DNA from: Vibrio gallicus | Lineage (GTDB): Bacteria; Pseudomonadota; Gammaproteobacteria; Enterobacterales; Vibrionaceae | Reading direction: 5' to 3' | DNA: 64,000 nucleotides | NCBI RefSeq assembly: GCF_024346875.1 | Contig: NZ_AP024872.1 | Location: 434,001 to 498,000 of the forward strand | Shown here: positions 31,670 through 41,001 of the stretch, in pieces | How the letters are laid out: every line of letters starts with the position of its first letter | Position numbering within the stretch: the first letter of the stretch is position 1 | The notes under the pieces: model-generated | What the model was told of the DNA's origin: nothing | What the model saw: the letters and a program-made list of their open reading frames with translations, nothing else | Databases searched by the model: none | Translations under genes and position numbers: made by a program

Positions 31670-33115
31670 CTAAAACTTTCTCACAAAACGCCCTACTAAG
31701 CCGGGGTGGTAGCTCCAATTGTGACTGAATATGTTTAGTAGCTCTGGGTTGCCATACTTGGATAGGCTTACCGCATGGAAGCGATTGTGTTGTAGCTTTA
31801 ATGCTTCGACCTTAGCCACCATTTCGTCGGACTGTTTCGGTGCAATAAAATCAGAAAGCACCACCATATCTGCGTTGCGATAGCGGTCCCCTTGCATTAG
31901 ATCAATACAGGTTTGTAGCACCGGCTCAAAATCCGTTCCACCGTGAAAGGTATAAGAAAGAAAGTCGCTTGCCTCTCGCAAACCATCTTTTTTGGTTAAT
32001 TCGTAGGTGATCTGCTCGGTTGAAAACAAGATAACAAAGCAATCTCGCTGTTCTGCCATCGCTATCTGCATTAACGCATAGGCTATCGCCTTAGCACACT
32101 GCTCTGGAAAGCCACTCATGGAGCCTGATGCATCAACGCACGCAATAAATGGCCCCTTTTCTACCTCCAACTCACTGTGACTTGGCGTATGGGCATTAAC
32201 TTTACGCAAGGTACGCGACTTACCAGAAGTACGATAGTTGGCTAAGCGTTTGTCGACAAGGTGCTTATAGAAAATAACCTCAAGCTCAGGGTAAGCCAGA
32301 AACATGGTTTCGTTGGGTAATAGCTTGCTAAGATCATCTCCCTCGTGGATGCCAACGATATCGTCTGTGGCTTCAGCGGAGTGCTCTTCGACAACCTCAA
32401 ATTCCATTGCTGGCGCAATCTTGAGTGAAGGATCATCAACTTGGCTCGCCATGCGCCCTAACTCATTGGCGATTTCCTTCAACCCACCGTGTTTACGCAA
32501 AAATTTCGCGTAGTGACTCATCACCTTAACATCACTGCGGGTCAGCTTTGCCGCCGCCATATCCCATAATCGCCCAAGTTGCGATTCATCACCCGTCTCA
32601 CCGAGCTGGCGCATGTTGTTCATGTTTTCCATACGATTGTACAGATCATCTAGAAACTTCTGCTTGTCTTGTTCGAGCTCGTTAAGTTGAAGTTGCTTTA
32701 TCTCGTTATATAGGGATTGATACCACTGGTCGCAGAAATAGTGCGCAAACATAGGGTTAGGTGTGCTTTTTTGCCGATCAAGTAACCGCCGAGCCTGCAG
32801 GTAAAAGGCGCTATGCCATTCAAGTTGTTTTACAACCGACTCAATATCTTGTTCAAATTGCGCCTCATCCCAATGAATGACCTCTTGATACAAGGCTAAT
32901 TCGGCTTGGGTGTGCTCGGTATCGCACACCTTGGTGATTCGTCGCTTAACCGATTTTCGCCACTTAAATAGGTGATTTTTAACCGAGGCTTGCACGCCCG
33001 GTTTCTCAGTAGACATCAGTACCTGGCTACGCCCAATTAAATCATTTACTGCGCTCTCTACCATGCCAGAATCAGCAACTGAGATAGCCAAATTTAGCGC
33101 ATCAACACCAAGCAT
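31670..33115 (-). CDS. viaA: ViaA: VWA-domain partner of RavA
   Basis: A 481-residue cytoplasmic protein: alpha-helical N-terminal half (residues 1-300) and a C-terminal von Willebrand A domain (about 300-480) with the MIDAS motif ACVDASGSMSG near residue 318 and later GGTDFEPVL and VVLSDFI. ViaA stimulates the MoxR ATPase RavA; the pair affects aminoglycoside sensitivity and respiratory complexes in E. coli. It lies 9 bases after ravA in the same operon, with a shared bidirectional terminator. Intact, length as in E. coli (about 483). Confidence 0.93.
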   Translation of the reverse strand: MLGVDALNLAISVADSGMVESAVNDLIGRSQVLMSTEKPGVQASVKNHLFKWRKSVKRRITKVCDTEHTQAELALYQEVIHWDEAQFEQDIESVVKQLEWHSAFYLQARRLLDRQKSTPNPMFAHYFCDQWYQSLYNEIKQLQLNELEQDKQKFLDDLYNRMENMNNMRQLGETGDESQLGRLWDMAAAKLTRSDVKVMSHYAKFLRKHGGLKEIANELGRMASQVDDPSLKIAPAMEFEVVEEHSAEATDDIVGIHEGDDLSKLLPNETMFLAYPELEVIFYKHLVDKRLANYRTSGKSRTLRKVNAHTPSHSELEVEKGPFIACVDASGSMSGFPEQCAKAIAYALMQIAMAEQRDCFVILFSTEQITYELTKKDGLREASDFLSYTFHGGTDFEPVLQTCIDLMQGDRYRNADMVVLSDFIAPKQSDEMVAKVEALKLQHNRFHAVSLSKYGNPELLNIFSHNWSYHPGLVGRFVRKF

Positions 33116-33124
33116 CTAAAATCC

Positions 33125-34789
33125 CTATTGTGAATAGTAATCGGCCATAAACCCAATACGCTGAGCAAGCTTTTTTGATTGCCCCTGCGCGGCACTTAAT
33201 GACTGCGCAAGTTTCTGCAATCCAGATTCCATCGCGGTTGGCAGTTCTGGCTCAATAAAGTTATGGGGTAACGCACCATGAAATGCAGAGCGTACCTGAG
33301 TTAAGGTCAATTCGGCCTTTTGCAACTCATTCACAGCATTTTGAGCTAAACCATACCATTTTTGGTGTGTTTGTGCGTCTAAACCTTGGTTGGTGACTAA
33401 GCCAACTAGCACTGAGCGATTTGCAATATCTTTAACTACTAGGTTGTCATCTGCATCTAGCGCTAATTTAATAGAAACCATATTGGTGTTTTGATTCACG
33501 TATCCATACACATCACCGCCACCATGAGAGATCACCTTTAGTAGCTCACTGTGCGGCACATAGATCCAACGCGAGTCCCCTTTTTCGTGCTCAGAAACCG
33601 AGAGATTACTTTGTAAAAGCACCAATTTAACCAGGTTACCCGTTGGACCAACCTTGTGTACACGCCAATCCTTAAGGTCGATTTTAAAGCCCTCTTTACG
33701 CAATAAACCGCTGCCCATTTCATGGGTAACATGCAGGCTATTTTGGGTTTCGATTTCGGATTGAACATCCTCTAGGGTTGCCTTACTGCTTTCAATAACA
33801 TGTAAGATCTCACTTTGATCAAAGGCGTATTCTAGTGCAAATTCACGCATCACCTCACGCACGATCACCCGAGATTCTGGGCTATTCCATAGGCAATCTT
33901 GAATTAGGATAAGATCAAGAGCGTTGATCTTTTGTCGGCCATTAAAAAATGCACTGGCTTTAAGCAATTTTACCGCTTTCTTCCATCGACGATCGGATAC
34001 ATAAAGGTCATCGGCTTTAAGCGTGGTTTCAACCTGCTGGTGGCGTTTCTCCAGCATACTTTTGAGTAAGTAGAGCTTATCGAATAGTGCTTCACTTAAC
34101 GGGATCTGATCAAGTTCACTCAACCACTGAGTATACTCTTGATTGGAGATTTTTAGCTCATCAGGTACCTCAGCCTCTTGGGTAGTCCCAACCGTCAGCA
34201 TGCTATAAAAGTTGCGCTTATCTTGAATCCGATTGACGAACACACGCACTAACATGCGATCATATAACGCCTCAAGGCCGCTTTCTTCATCTGGTAATTC
34301 ATTTGACGCTGAGATCAACAGCCGCATTGGGACCTTTTCGATATCATTGCCATTTTTAAAGGTTTTTTCGTTGACTACCGTCAATAGGGTATTGAGGATC
34401 GCAGGGCCGGCCTTCCAAATTTCATCCAGAAAAACAACATTTGCTTTAGGCAGGTAGCCATCAGTCAATCGCACATAGCGTCCGTTGTCCTTTAGCTCTT
34501 GAATACTTAAAGGTCCAAACACCTCTTCAGGGGTTGAAAATCGAGTCATTAAATATTCAAAATAGCTGCTGCTTTGAAAGGCACTAATTAGGCGTTTAGC
34601 AATCAGGCTTTTAGCGATACCCGGAGGCCCTAATAAGAATACACTCTCTCCGGAAAGTGCTGCGAGCAGGCACAACTTAATCGTATGTTCACGCTCATAA
34701 ACCCCTTCAGATAGATGTTTAACGAGTTTATCAATTCGCTCCGAACGGAGCGCTCGATGTGCGTGTGTGGCACTGCTGGCTTGTATCAT
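33125..34789 (-). CDS. ravA: RavA: MoxR-family AAA+ ATPase
   Basis: A 554-residue AAA+ protein: Walker A LLGPPGIAKSLIAKRL around residues 54-69, Walker B NVVFLDEIWKAGP around 117-129, sensor 1 ISASNELPDEESGLEALYDRM, then helical and C-terminal LARA-like regions. RavA binds the lysine decarboxylase LdcI in E. coli and works with ViaA. It is about 55 residues longer than the E. coli protein, mostly in the C-terminal half. First gene of ravA-viaA; the 270-base upstream region contains nested inverted repeats. Confidence 0.93.
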   Translation of the reverse strand: MIQASSATHAHRALRSERIDKLVKHLSEGVYEREHTIKLCLLAALSGESVFLLGPPGIAKSLIAKRLISAFQSSSYFEYLMTRFSTPEEVFGPLSIQELKDNGRYVRLTDGYLPKANVVFLDEIWKAGPAILNTLLTVVNEKTFKNGNDIEKVPMRLLISASNELPDEESGLEALYDRMLVRVFVNRIQDKRNFYSMLTVGTTQEAEVPDELKISNQEYTQWLSELDQIPLSEALFDKLYLLKSMLEKRHQQVETTLKADDLYVSDRRWKKAVKLLKASAFFNGRQKINALDLILIQDCLWNSPESRVIVREVMREFALEYAFDQSEILHVIESSKATLEDVQSEIETQNSLHVTHEMGSGLLRKEGFKIDLKDWRVHKVGPTGNLVKLVLLQSNLSVSEHEKGDSRWIYVPHSELLKVISHGGGDVYGYVNQNTNMVSIKLALDADDNLVVKDIANRSVLVGLVTNQGLDAQTHQKWYGLAQNAVNELQKAELTLTQVRSAFHGALPHNFIEPELPTAMESGLQKLAQSLSAAQGQSKKLAQRIGFMADYYSQ

Positions 34790-34839
34790 TCCTTTACCTA
34801 CCTATATAACTATCTAACCACGATCTAGGCTACGACTAT

Positions 34840-34903
34840 GTTACCTTGTGATTGTGTACATGAACTCGATTTCATGTGCTTCCTTTGTATATAGCAAGGT
34901 AAC
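34840..34903. promoter_or_regulatory. nested inverted repeats upstream of ravA
   Basis: GTTACCTTG (34840-34848) is the exact reverse complement of CAAGGTAAC (34895-34903); inside them ACATGAA (34858-34864) and TTCATGT (34871-34877) form a second perfect repeat with a 6-base spacer. The block lies 50-115 bases before ravA, in the divergent region shared with the NUDIX gene, and looks like operator sequence. No known regulator site was recognised. Confidence 0.45.
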
Positions 34904-35060
34904 GAGAACTGGATCACATTGCAATCTTAGTTTTCAATATTAGAAACATCAATATTTATCAAGGTGTTAGGCAGGAAATATCCTTATATATTTATTCAAG
35001 TGCAAAAGCGTGATCGAGTACATATAATCGATACAATCATTCCTCGAATTGACAATAAAA

Positions 35061-35576
35061 ATGCACAAAATCATTCATAAATGGAAGAGCCTGTCCTTAG
35101 TTGAGGAACCTCTCATTTTGCCAAATAAGTTGGCTATTTCTCACACCTCCATTCGACACCCAGGCGCCGTAGTCATATTGGCAAAACTCGATGACAATAC
35201 CGTTTTATTACTTAATCAGTACCGCCCGTCTATTAAACAGTGGCTACTAGAGATACCCGCTGGCACCATGAAGCAAGATGAATCACCGCTAATTGCGGCT
35301 AAACGAGAGCTTGAAGAAGAGACCGGATATAGCGCAAAGCGCTGGCAAAGCCTTGGAACCTTGACCCCGATGGCTGGATTTTGTAATGAAGTGCAGCACC
35401 TGTTTGTGGCTGAGGAACTTCATTTGGAGAACCGCTTACATAAAGACGACGAAGAGGTTATTGAGTTACAAACCATTACCTGTAATGACCTATTACAAGC
35501 TATTCAAAGGGACGATATCACCGATGCCAAAACGATAGCGACTGTTGCCAAAGCTATGTTGTGTGGCAAACTGTAG
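35061..35576 (+). CDS. NUDIX hydrolase, ADP-ribose pyrophosphatase type
   Basis: 171 residues from the ATG at 35061 (an upstream TTG at 35049 adds four). The NUDIX box is AGTMKQDESPLIAAKRELEEETGY, seen as G-x5-E...REL-x-EE-x-x-G; followed by LTPMAGFCNEVQHLFVAEEL, which fits the ADP-ribose pyrophosphatase/NudF-like subgroup. It would cleave nucleoside diphosphate derivatives such as ADP-ribose. Single gene between ravA (divergent) and ltaE (same strand, 33 bases downstream), so possibly in an operon with ltaE. Confidence 0.85.
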   Translation: MHKIIHKWKSLSLVEEPLILPNKLAISHTSIRHPGAVVILAKLDDNTVLLLNQYRPSIKQWLLEIPAGTMKQDESPLIAAKRELEEETGYSAKRWQSLGTLTPMAGFCNEVQHLFVAEELHLENRLHKDDEEVIELQTITCNDLLQAIQRDDITDAKTIATVAKAMLCGKL

Positions 35577-35608
35577 TGACAAACACTCGGTTATAGTAAG
35601 GAATAAAA

Positions 35609-36613
35609 ATGGACTTTCGCTCAGACACGGTCACCCGCCCAACCCAAGCCATGCGCGATGCAATGGCTAACGCCGCTGTTGGGGATGATGTTTATGGTGA
35701 CGATCCTACAATTAATGAGTTGGAGAACTGGGTAGCACAACGCCATGGATTTGAAGCGGCCCTATTTACTACCTCCGGCACCCAGGCCAACTTGTTAGGC
35801 CTTATGTCCCATTGTGAACGCGGCGATGAATATCTTTGTGGTCAACAGGCTCACAATTACCGTTACGAGGCAGGAGGCGCAGCCGTGTTAGGCTCAATTC
35901 AGCCGCAGCCAGTTATGAATGAACCAGATGGTACCCTTTGCTTTAAGAAACTGGCATCGGTGATTAAACCAGACGACTTTCACTTTGCGCGCACAAAACT
36001 GCTTAGCCTCGAAAACACCATTAACGGTAAGGTGCTACCGCTAGAATATTTGGCGCAAGCTCGCGAGTTTGTTAATCAATACGGTTTGAAATTGCACCTC
36101 GATGGTGCGCGTGTGTATAACGCCGCCGTAGCGCTCGATGTCGATATTAAAGAGATAGCGCAGCACTTTGATACCATGACCATTTGCTTGTCTAAAGGGC
36201 TTTGCGCGCCAGTGGGTTCACTGCTACTCGGTGATAAAGAAACCATAGCTAAGGCACGTCGAATCCGTAAAATGCTTGGCGGTGCCATGCGTCAGGTAGG
36301 CATATTGGGCGCAGCAGGTAAGTTGGCATTAACCGAACAGGTAACGCGCCTTAAAGATGACCATAAAAACGCCAAAAAGCTAGCGCAGGGCTTGTCACTA
36401 TTACCTGGCTTTAACGTTAACTCTGAGCTCGTACAAACTAATATCGTATTTGCCAAACTCGACCACAGCATTAACATCGATGCGGTTACCGAACAGCTTG
36501 AACAACAAGGTATTTTGGTGTCCCCGAGCAATCCGGTACGCTTTGTAACCCACAAAGACATTAGCTCATCAGATATCGATACCTTACTTGAAAAGCTAAC
36601 TTCGCTTCTTTAG
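35609..36613 (+). CDS. ltaE: low-specificity L-threonine aldolase
   Basis: A 334-residue PLP enzyme, cleaving L-threonine and L-allo-threonine to glycine and acetaldehyde. Seen: N-terminal DFRSDTVTRPTQAMRDAMANA, VGDDVYGDDPTINELE, the aspartate in LHLDGARVYNAAVAL and the PLP-binding lysine in CLSKGLCAPVGSLL. An AAGGAA-type ribosome binding site precedes the ATG. Complete and of normal length (E. coli 333). Confidence 0.95.
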   Translation: MDFRSDTVTRPTQAMRDAMANAAVGDDVYGDDPTINELENWVAQRHGFEAALFTTSGTQANLLGLMSHCERGDEYLCGQQAHNYRYEAGGAAVLGSIQPQPVMNEPDGTLCFKKLASVIKPDDFHFARTKLLSLENTINGKVLPLEYLAQAREFVNQYGLKLHLDGARVYNAAVALDVDIKEIAQHFDTMTICLSKGLCAPVGSLLLGDKETIAKARRIRKMLGGAMRQVGILGAAGKLALTEQVTRLKDDHKNAKKLAQGLSLLPGFNVNSELVQTNIVFAKLDHSINIDAVTEQLEQQGILVSPSNPVRFVTHKDISSSDIDTLLEKLTSLL

Positions 36614-36637
36614 TTGTTACTATATAACCAATAAATA

Positions 36638-36675
36638 AAACCCCTAGATGTTAGGCGACTAATTTCAAGGGGTTT
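36638..36675. terminator. probable bidirectional terminator between ltaE and the DEAD-box gene
   Basis: AAACCCC (36638-36644) pairs with GGGGTTT (36669-36675) around a 24-base loop; A/T ends on both sides. Loop is long, so strength is uncertain. Confidence 0.55.
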
Positions 36676-36681
36676 AAATGT

Positions 36682-37956
36682 CTATGAGCGTTTGGTACGT
36701 CCGCGATTTTTGTGGATACCAAGCTTGGCTTTCAACTTACGTTTCTCTGAACTTCGGCTGCGACGCCCCATCGGCATATCTTCAGTAATAGGCGCTATCG
36801 AACCTGGTTCGTAGCCGGCTAGCCATTCCTGTGGTAATTTTTTATCCAGTAGTCTTTCAATCGCCTCAAGCAGATACTGCTCATCATGACTCATCAGCGA
36901 TACCGCGTTGCCTTTACGCCCAGCTCTACCACTGCGCCCTATTCGATGAATGTAGTCCTCAGCCTTAAATGGCATATCATAGTTCACTACATACTCTAGT
37001 TCGCTAATATCAATGCCACGCGCAGCGACATCGGTTGCAATCATCGCTCGCGCTTTACCTGATTTAAAGTCTTCAAGGGCTCGGGTACGTGCACCCTGAC
37101 TTTTATCACCATGCATTGACACGGCGCGAATGCCATCAAGCTTTAGCTCTTTGGCTAAACTTTCTGTGCCCTCTTTAGTACGACAGAAAACTAACACTTG
37201 TTGCCAGTTTTTAGAACCAATCAAATATGCCAATAACTCACGCTTACGTCTTTTATCTACTGGGTAAACAATCTGTTCAACGCTATCGGCGGTTGAGTTA
37301 GCAGGTGACACCTCTACCTCGGCAGGAGAGGTTAGGATCTTATACGCAATATTCTTGATGTTTTTGTTGAAGGTTGCAGAGAAAAACAGCGTCTGTCTTT
37401 GCGGGCTCACTTTGCCTAGTATGCGTTTTATGTCAGGCATAAACCCCATATCTAGCATACGGTCGGCTTCATCCAGAACCAGAGTTTGAACCGTATCTAA
37501 ACGCAGTGTTTTGTTGAACAAATGGTCTAGTAGCCGCCCAGGGGTTGCCACCAGCACGTCACAGCCTTCACGTAGCATCTCACATTGCACTTTAAAACTA
37601 GTTCCTCCATAAACCACGCCAGTTTTTATAGCGGTGGACACACCATATTGACTGATTGCGGTATAGACCTGCTGAGCTAGCTCTCTGGTTGGTACCAATA
37701 TCAATGCTCGGATCTCACACGGCTGTTGCGGATTGACCGGTTTCAGCGGTTGCTGACTAAGCGCTTGAAGTATCGGCAATCCAAACGCTATGGTTTTACC
37801 GGTACCAGTTTGCGCCGCCGCTAATACGTCTCGCCCCTCTAAAACATAAGGAATAGCCTGCAATTGAACAGGCGTTGGAGTAACGATATTGAGTTCGGTT
37901 AACGTATCAATAAACGGGTTTGCGATACCGAGTGCGGCGAAGGATGAATCTGTCAT
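36682..37956 (-). CDS. DEAD-box RNA helicase, RhlE-like
   Basis: A 424-residue helicase with all core motifs: Q motif [26 protein letters not shown], Ia [55 protein letters not shown] basic C-terminal tail (RRSRSSEKRKLKAKLG ... NRGRTKRS) would bind RNA. RhlE-type proteins act in ribosome assembly and mRNA decay. Stand-alone gene in the same direction as acpH, 41 bases after the acpH stop. A second, longer RhlE-like helicase is encoded 5 kb away. Confidence 0.9.
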   Translation of the reverse strand: MTDSSFAALGIANPFIDTLTELNIVTPTPVQLQAIPYVLEGRDVLAAAQTGTGKTIAFGLPILQALSQQPLKPVNPQQPCEIRALILVPTRELAQQVYTAISQYGVSTAIKTGVVYGGTSFKVQCEMLREGCDVLVATPGRLLDHLFNKTLRLDTVQTLVLDEADRMLDMGFMPDIKRILGKVSPQRQTLFFSATFNKNIKNIAYKILTSPAEVEVSPANSTADSVEQIVYPVDKRRKRELLAYLIGSKNWQQVLVFCRTKEGTESLAKELKLDGIRAVSMHGDKSQGARTRALEDFKSGKARAMIATDVAARGIDISELEYVVNYDMPFKAEDYIHRIGRSGRAGRKGNAVSLMSHDEQYLLEAIERLLDKKLPQEWLAGYEPGSIAPITEDMPMGRRSRSSEKRKLKAKLGIHKNRGRTKRS

Positions 37957-37997
37957 AGTTAGGTATATAAACGGCCACTAAATTAAGTGAGCGAAGT

Positions 37998-38576
37998 TTA
38001 CTTTATTTTACGCACCGCTTCGATAAGTTCAGGGTAAAACTCCAAAAACACTTGGTTTAAATGGTTATAGTGTTGCTCAAGGTGAGAATAACAGAGCTGC
38101 AAAGGCGCCATTCTAGGTGAACGTAGTGACATTCTGTGTAGCGCATATTGAATGTTATCCATCTTTGCGTAAGACTCAAGCCACTTACCGTCCCACATTG
38201 CGCCTACTACCTGTTGATATCGAACCGGCAACGCCTGCTGAATATACCTTGGGTGCGTTTTAAGCTGAGCCTTTAAGCAAAACTGTTGCACGTCGTGAGG
38301 GTGAAACCTAGACCACTGGTTAATTAAACAGTGGTCCCAAAATACGTCCAATGCAATGGGTGCAAAGCGGCGCTGCTTAGCAAACAATGGTAGAAGCGCC
38401 TTAATAGAAGGATGGCTGTCGGTATAGCTATCTACAAACCGATGCAATCGAATGCCTTCGGACCACTCTTGATGGTACTGTTTACTTGGGTCGCCACGCA
38501 CAAAATCGCCCAACAGATTGCCAACTAAGCTACTACCACTTTGTTCCGCTAAATGTAGGTGTGCTAAAAAGTTCAT
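37998..38576 (-). CDS. acpH: acyl-carrier-protein phosphodiesterase
   Basis: 192 residues from the ATG at 38576 (MNFLAHLHLAEQSGSSLVGN); a longer frame adds 13 residues inside the upstream gene. AcpH removes the 4'-phosphopantetheine arm from holo-ACP, giving apo-ACP. Family blocks seen: FLAHLHLA, GNLLGDFVRGD, GIRLHRFVDSYTDSHP, and FWDHCLINQW (the catalytic Asp/His rich motifs of the HD-like fold). The start codon shares its A with the stop of the AraC gene (TAATG), so translation is coupled. Usual length is about 193 residues. Confidence 0.93.
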   Translation of the reverse strand: MNFLAHLHLAEQSGSSLVGNLLGDFVRGDPSKQYHQEWSEGIRLHRFVDSYTDSHPSIKALLPLFAKQRRFAPIALDVFWDHCLINQWSRFHPHDVQQFCLKAQLKTHPRYIQQALPVRYQQVVGAMWDGKWLESYAKMDNIQYALHRMSLRSPRMAPLQLCYSHLEQHYNHLNQVFLEFYPELIEAVRKIK

Positions 38577-39454
38577 TATGCTTGCATCCGTTTGCGGTAT
38601 TCTCTCGGCGAACATCCAAAGTGCTTACTAAATCTATGCGTAAAATTATGCGGGTCTTGATAGCCCAAACGTCTCGCAATCATGCTTACCGTCCAATCCT
38701 CATATTTTAGTAGATCAACCGCCTTTTCCATGCGAAGTTGGATCAATCTTGATCGAGGCGAGACCCCATACAGGGATTTGCAAACCCGATTTAACTGCTC
38801 CTTACTAAGAAAACAGCGCTGCGCTATCAACTCGACTCTCCAGTTTAGGTGTAGCTGAGATTCAATATCATTAAATAGGGTTTGTACGCGAATAGAGGAA
38901 CTAAACGGCTTGGCTTGAATACCGGCTAATATACGGCTCATCTCACTAATGAGTAATCGCCTATAGCTAGGGCGGCCGCCTACTTCCAAATGCAGTAGAT
39001 TCATTAAAGACCACACTTGCTCACTAGCTTGAAAAGGTAGCACCGTTTGTCCGATAGAGACGATATCTCGCCATTTAGGCACGTTATCTAACAATACCCA
39101 TGCCATTTTCCAGCGCGTTTGTTGAGGGTGAAGTTCGAAACGAAATGGCATCTTAGCCGGTAGTAATATCAACGAATATGGAAGTAGCTCAATCACACTG
39201 TTAGCCGTGGTCAGCAGGCCGCCACCTTCAAGGGTCATCAACAAGGTGTGAACGCCAACGCCCTCTCGTTCAACCTCGTAGCCATTTTCAAGCTCTGCCA
39301 ATCCAGCCATAAAATAACCGCTTTCAGCTAATTCAGGAATGTCAGAGGTGGTTAAAAAGCGCTCTTTACACTCTTCACTCAAAAATACGCGATCCCGCCA
39401 CTGTGATTTTGGCTCATATTGACTTATGACAGATTTGCACAGTTTTTTGCTCAA
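38576..39454 (-). CDS. AraC-family transcriptional regulator
   Basis: About 292 residues from a TTG at 39454; no ATG is available before residue 48, and the ribosome binding site is poor, so the exact start is uncertain. An N-terminal cupin-like ligand domain (about 40-150) is followed by two HTH motifs (about 195-290): WRVELIAQRCFLSKEQLNRVCK and the conserved WTVSMIARRLGYQDPHNFTHRFSKHFGCSPREYRKRM (short forms quoted separately: IARRLGYQDPHNF, FGCSPREYR). The gene is divergent from a MATE pump gene 66 bases away and coupled to acpH, so either may be a target. Confidence 0.82.
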   Translation of the reverse strand: MSKKLCKSVISQYEPKSQWRDRVFLSEECKERFLTTSDIPELAESGYFMAGLAELENGYEVEREGVGVHTLLMTLEGGGLLTTANSVIELLPYSLILLPAKMPFRFELHPQQTRWKMAWVLLDNVPKWRDIVSIGQTVLPFQASEQVWSLMNLLHLEVGGRPSYRRLLISEMSRILAGIQAKPFSSSIRVQTLFNDIESQLHLNWRVELIAQRCFLSKEQLNRVCKSLYGVSPRSRLIQLRMEKAVDLLKYEDWTVSMIARRLGYQDPHNFTHRFSKHFGCSPREYRKRMQA

Positions 39455-39520
39455 TTGAAATATACCATCTAACCCGGTTGATGAATAAGATACGCCTTGT
39501 TATATCAACAGGCAACCAAG

Positions 39521-40900
39521 ATGAACCTCCACTTTTCAAAAGCGACTCAACACGCCATCCCTAATGGATTCATGGGCAAAGTAACCCGTTTAGCCGTACC
39601 CGTTGCTATCCAAAGTGCACTGGTTGCTATTTTGCAGCTCGCTGACGTGCTTATGGTTAGCGATTTTGGTAAAGAAGCGACCGCCTCAGTTGGTATTGCC
39701 ACAAAATGGCACTTTGTGATTATCATGATCTCCGCTGGTATCGCCAGCGCCAACGGTATTTTAGTGGCTCAGTACTGGGGAAAAAAAGACACAGATTCAG
39801 CTAAAACTGTCACATACCTAGCCTTAAAATACGGTGCGTATTTGATGCTTCCACTCACGCTACTTATTGTATTGGGTTCCGATACAATCATGTTGCTACA
39901 GACCTCAGATACTGAGGTTATCCGTCTTGGTTCTACCTATATCTGGTATAGCATTCCAGTACTCATGCTTACCCATTGCGTTGTGATTGCCGAATCAAGC
40001 TTGCGCAGTTCAGGCAACGCTATGTTACCGCTTATACTTGGTGGCGCGACCGCGTTAATTAATATTTGCCTTAATTTTTGGCTCATAAAGGGCGGGTTAG
40101 GTATTGAGCCTATGGGGGTTGCAGGAGCAGCTCTTGCCACGACAATAGCCAGACTGTTCCAAGTATTAGCCATTGCGGTAGCGCTATATAAGATGAAGCA
40201 CTGGACCCTAAGTGCAAACTTTTTGCCCAACCCGCAACGTTTAACTCGCTCATTTGCAAAACTGGCGGTGCCATCCACAGCTAATACCATCATCTGGGCC
40301 TTTGGCACCCTAACCTATCAAGTCATATTTGGGCATATGGGCACCACAGAGTTGGCTGTCTTTAGTATGATGGGGCCGTTTGAAGGCCTGTGTTATTCCG
40401 CGTTTTTTGGTATCGCAGTTGCGTGCTCGGTTCTTGTTGGTCAATCCTTAGGCGATGACCAGTTCGCACAGGCAGAATCAATGGCAAACTGGTTCATTAA
40501 GACTATTTTTATCTGCTCGGTGGCCCTTGCCATTATCCTATTGATATTTAAACAACACGTCTTGAGCGCACTACATCTTACTAGCGATGAACTCTATCCT
40601 TTAGCCTCTCCCGCAATGGCGATATTCGCCATTTTATTAGCGGTTAGAATGACTAACATGCTGATCATTATTGGGATTTTAAGAGCCGGCGGCGAAAATA
40701 CATTTTGTCTACGTATGGACTTCATTGCCATGTGGTTAGTGGGTATTCCTTTCCTTGCGATTGGCGCATTTCTACTTAATTTACCCTTTGAATACGTCTA
40801 CGGCCTGATGCTAACAGAGGAAATAGTTAAGTTTGGCCTCTGTTTTACGCGCTTTCTCAAGCGCAAATGGGTGAAAAACCTGACATTAACACCCGCCTAG
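39521..40900 (+). CDS. MATE-family efflux transporter
   Basis: 459 residues from the ATG at 39521 (a TTG at 39497 adds eight residues). Twelve hydrophobic segments in two MATE halves; typical stretches are LAVPVAIQSALVAILQLADVLMVSDFGKEATASVGIA (shortened: LQLADVLMVSDFG) and second-half LAVPSTANTIIWAFGTLTYQ. It would export cationic compounds in exchange for Na+ or H+. Divergent from the AraC-family gene, which may regulate it. Complete, length normal for the family. Confidence 0.9.
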   Translation: MNLHFSKATQHAIPNGFMGKVTRLAVPVAIQSALVAILQLADVLMVSDFGKEATASVGIATKWHFVIIMISAGIASANGILVAQYWGKKDTDSAKTVTYLALKYGAYLMLPLTLLIVLGSDTIMLLQTSDTEVIRLGSTYIWYSIPVLMLTHCVVIAESSLRSSGNAMLPLILGGATALINICLNFWLIKGGLGIEPMGVAGAALATTIARLFQVLAIAVALYKMKHWTLSANFLPNPQRLTRSFAKLAVPSTANTIIWAFGTLTYQVIFGHMGTTELAVFSMMGPFEGLCYSAFFGIAVACSVLVGQSLGDDQFAQAESMANWFIKTIFICSVALAIILLIFKQHVLSALHLTSDELYPLASPAMAIFAILLAVRMTNMLIIIGILRAGGENTFCLRMDFIAMWLVGIPFLAIGAFLLNLPFEYVYGLMLTEEIVKFGLCFTRFLKRKWVKNLTLTPA

Positions 40901-40928
40901 ATTGAGGGGATATCCGCTGTTAATGTCA
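40881..40928 (+). other. 11-bp perfect inverted repeat spanning the MATE gene stop
   Basis: TGACATTAACA (40881-40891) inside the last codons pairs with TGTTAATGTCA (40918-40928), then AAAAGA. The stop codon (40898-40900) lies in the loop. No T-tract in the plus direction, so it may be a 3' stabilising hairpin or a weak terminator. Confidence 0.45.
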
Positions 40929-41001
40929 AAAGATTGCGAAATTTAAGATTCAGAGGCGACCTGTCAAAAAGCAGGCGCTAAACTGTAGTTTTTGCTTATC
41001 A

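Noticed and set aside
31670..34789. RavA-ViaA as a MoxR-VWA defence ternary system
   Set aside because: Both proteins match the chromosomal RavA/ViaA pair fully, and no third effector gene is present.
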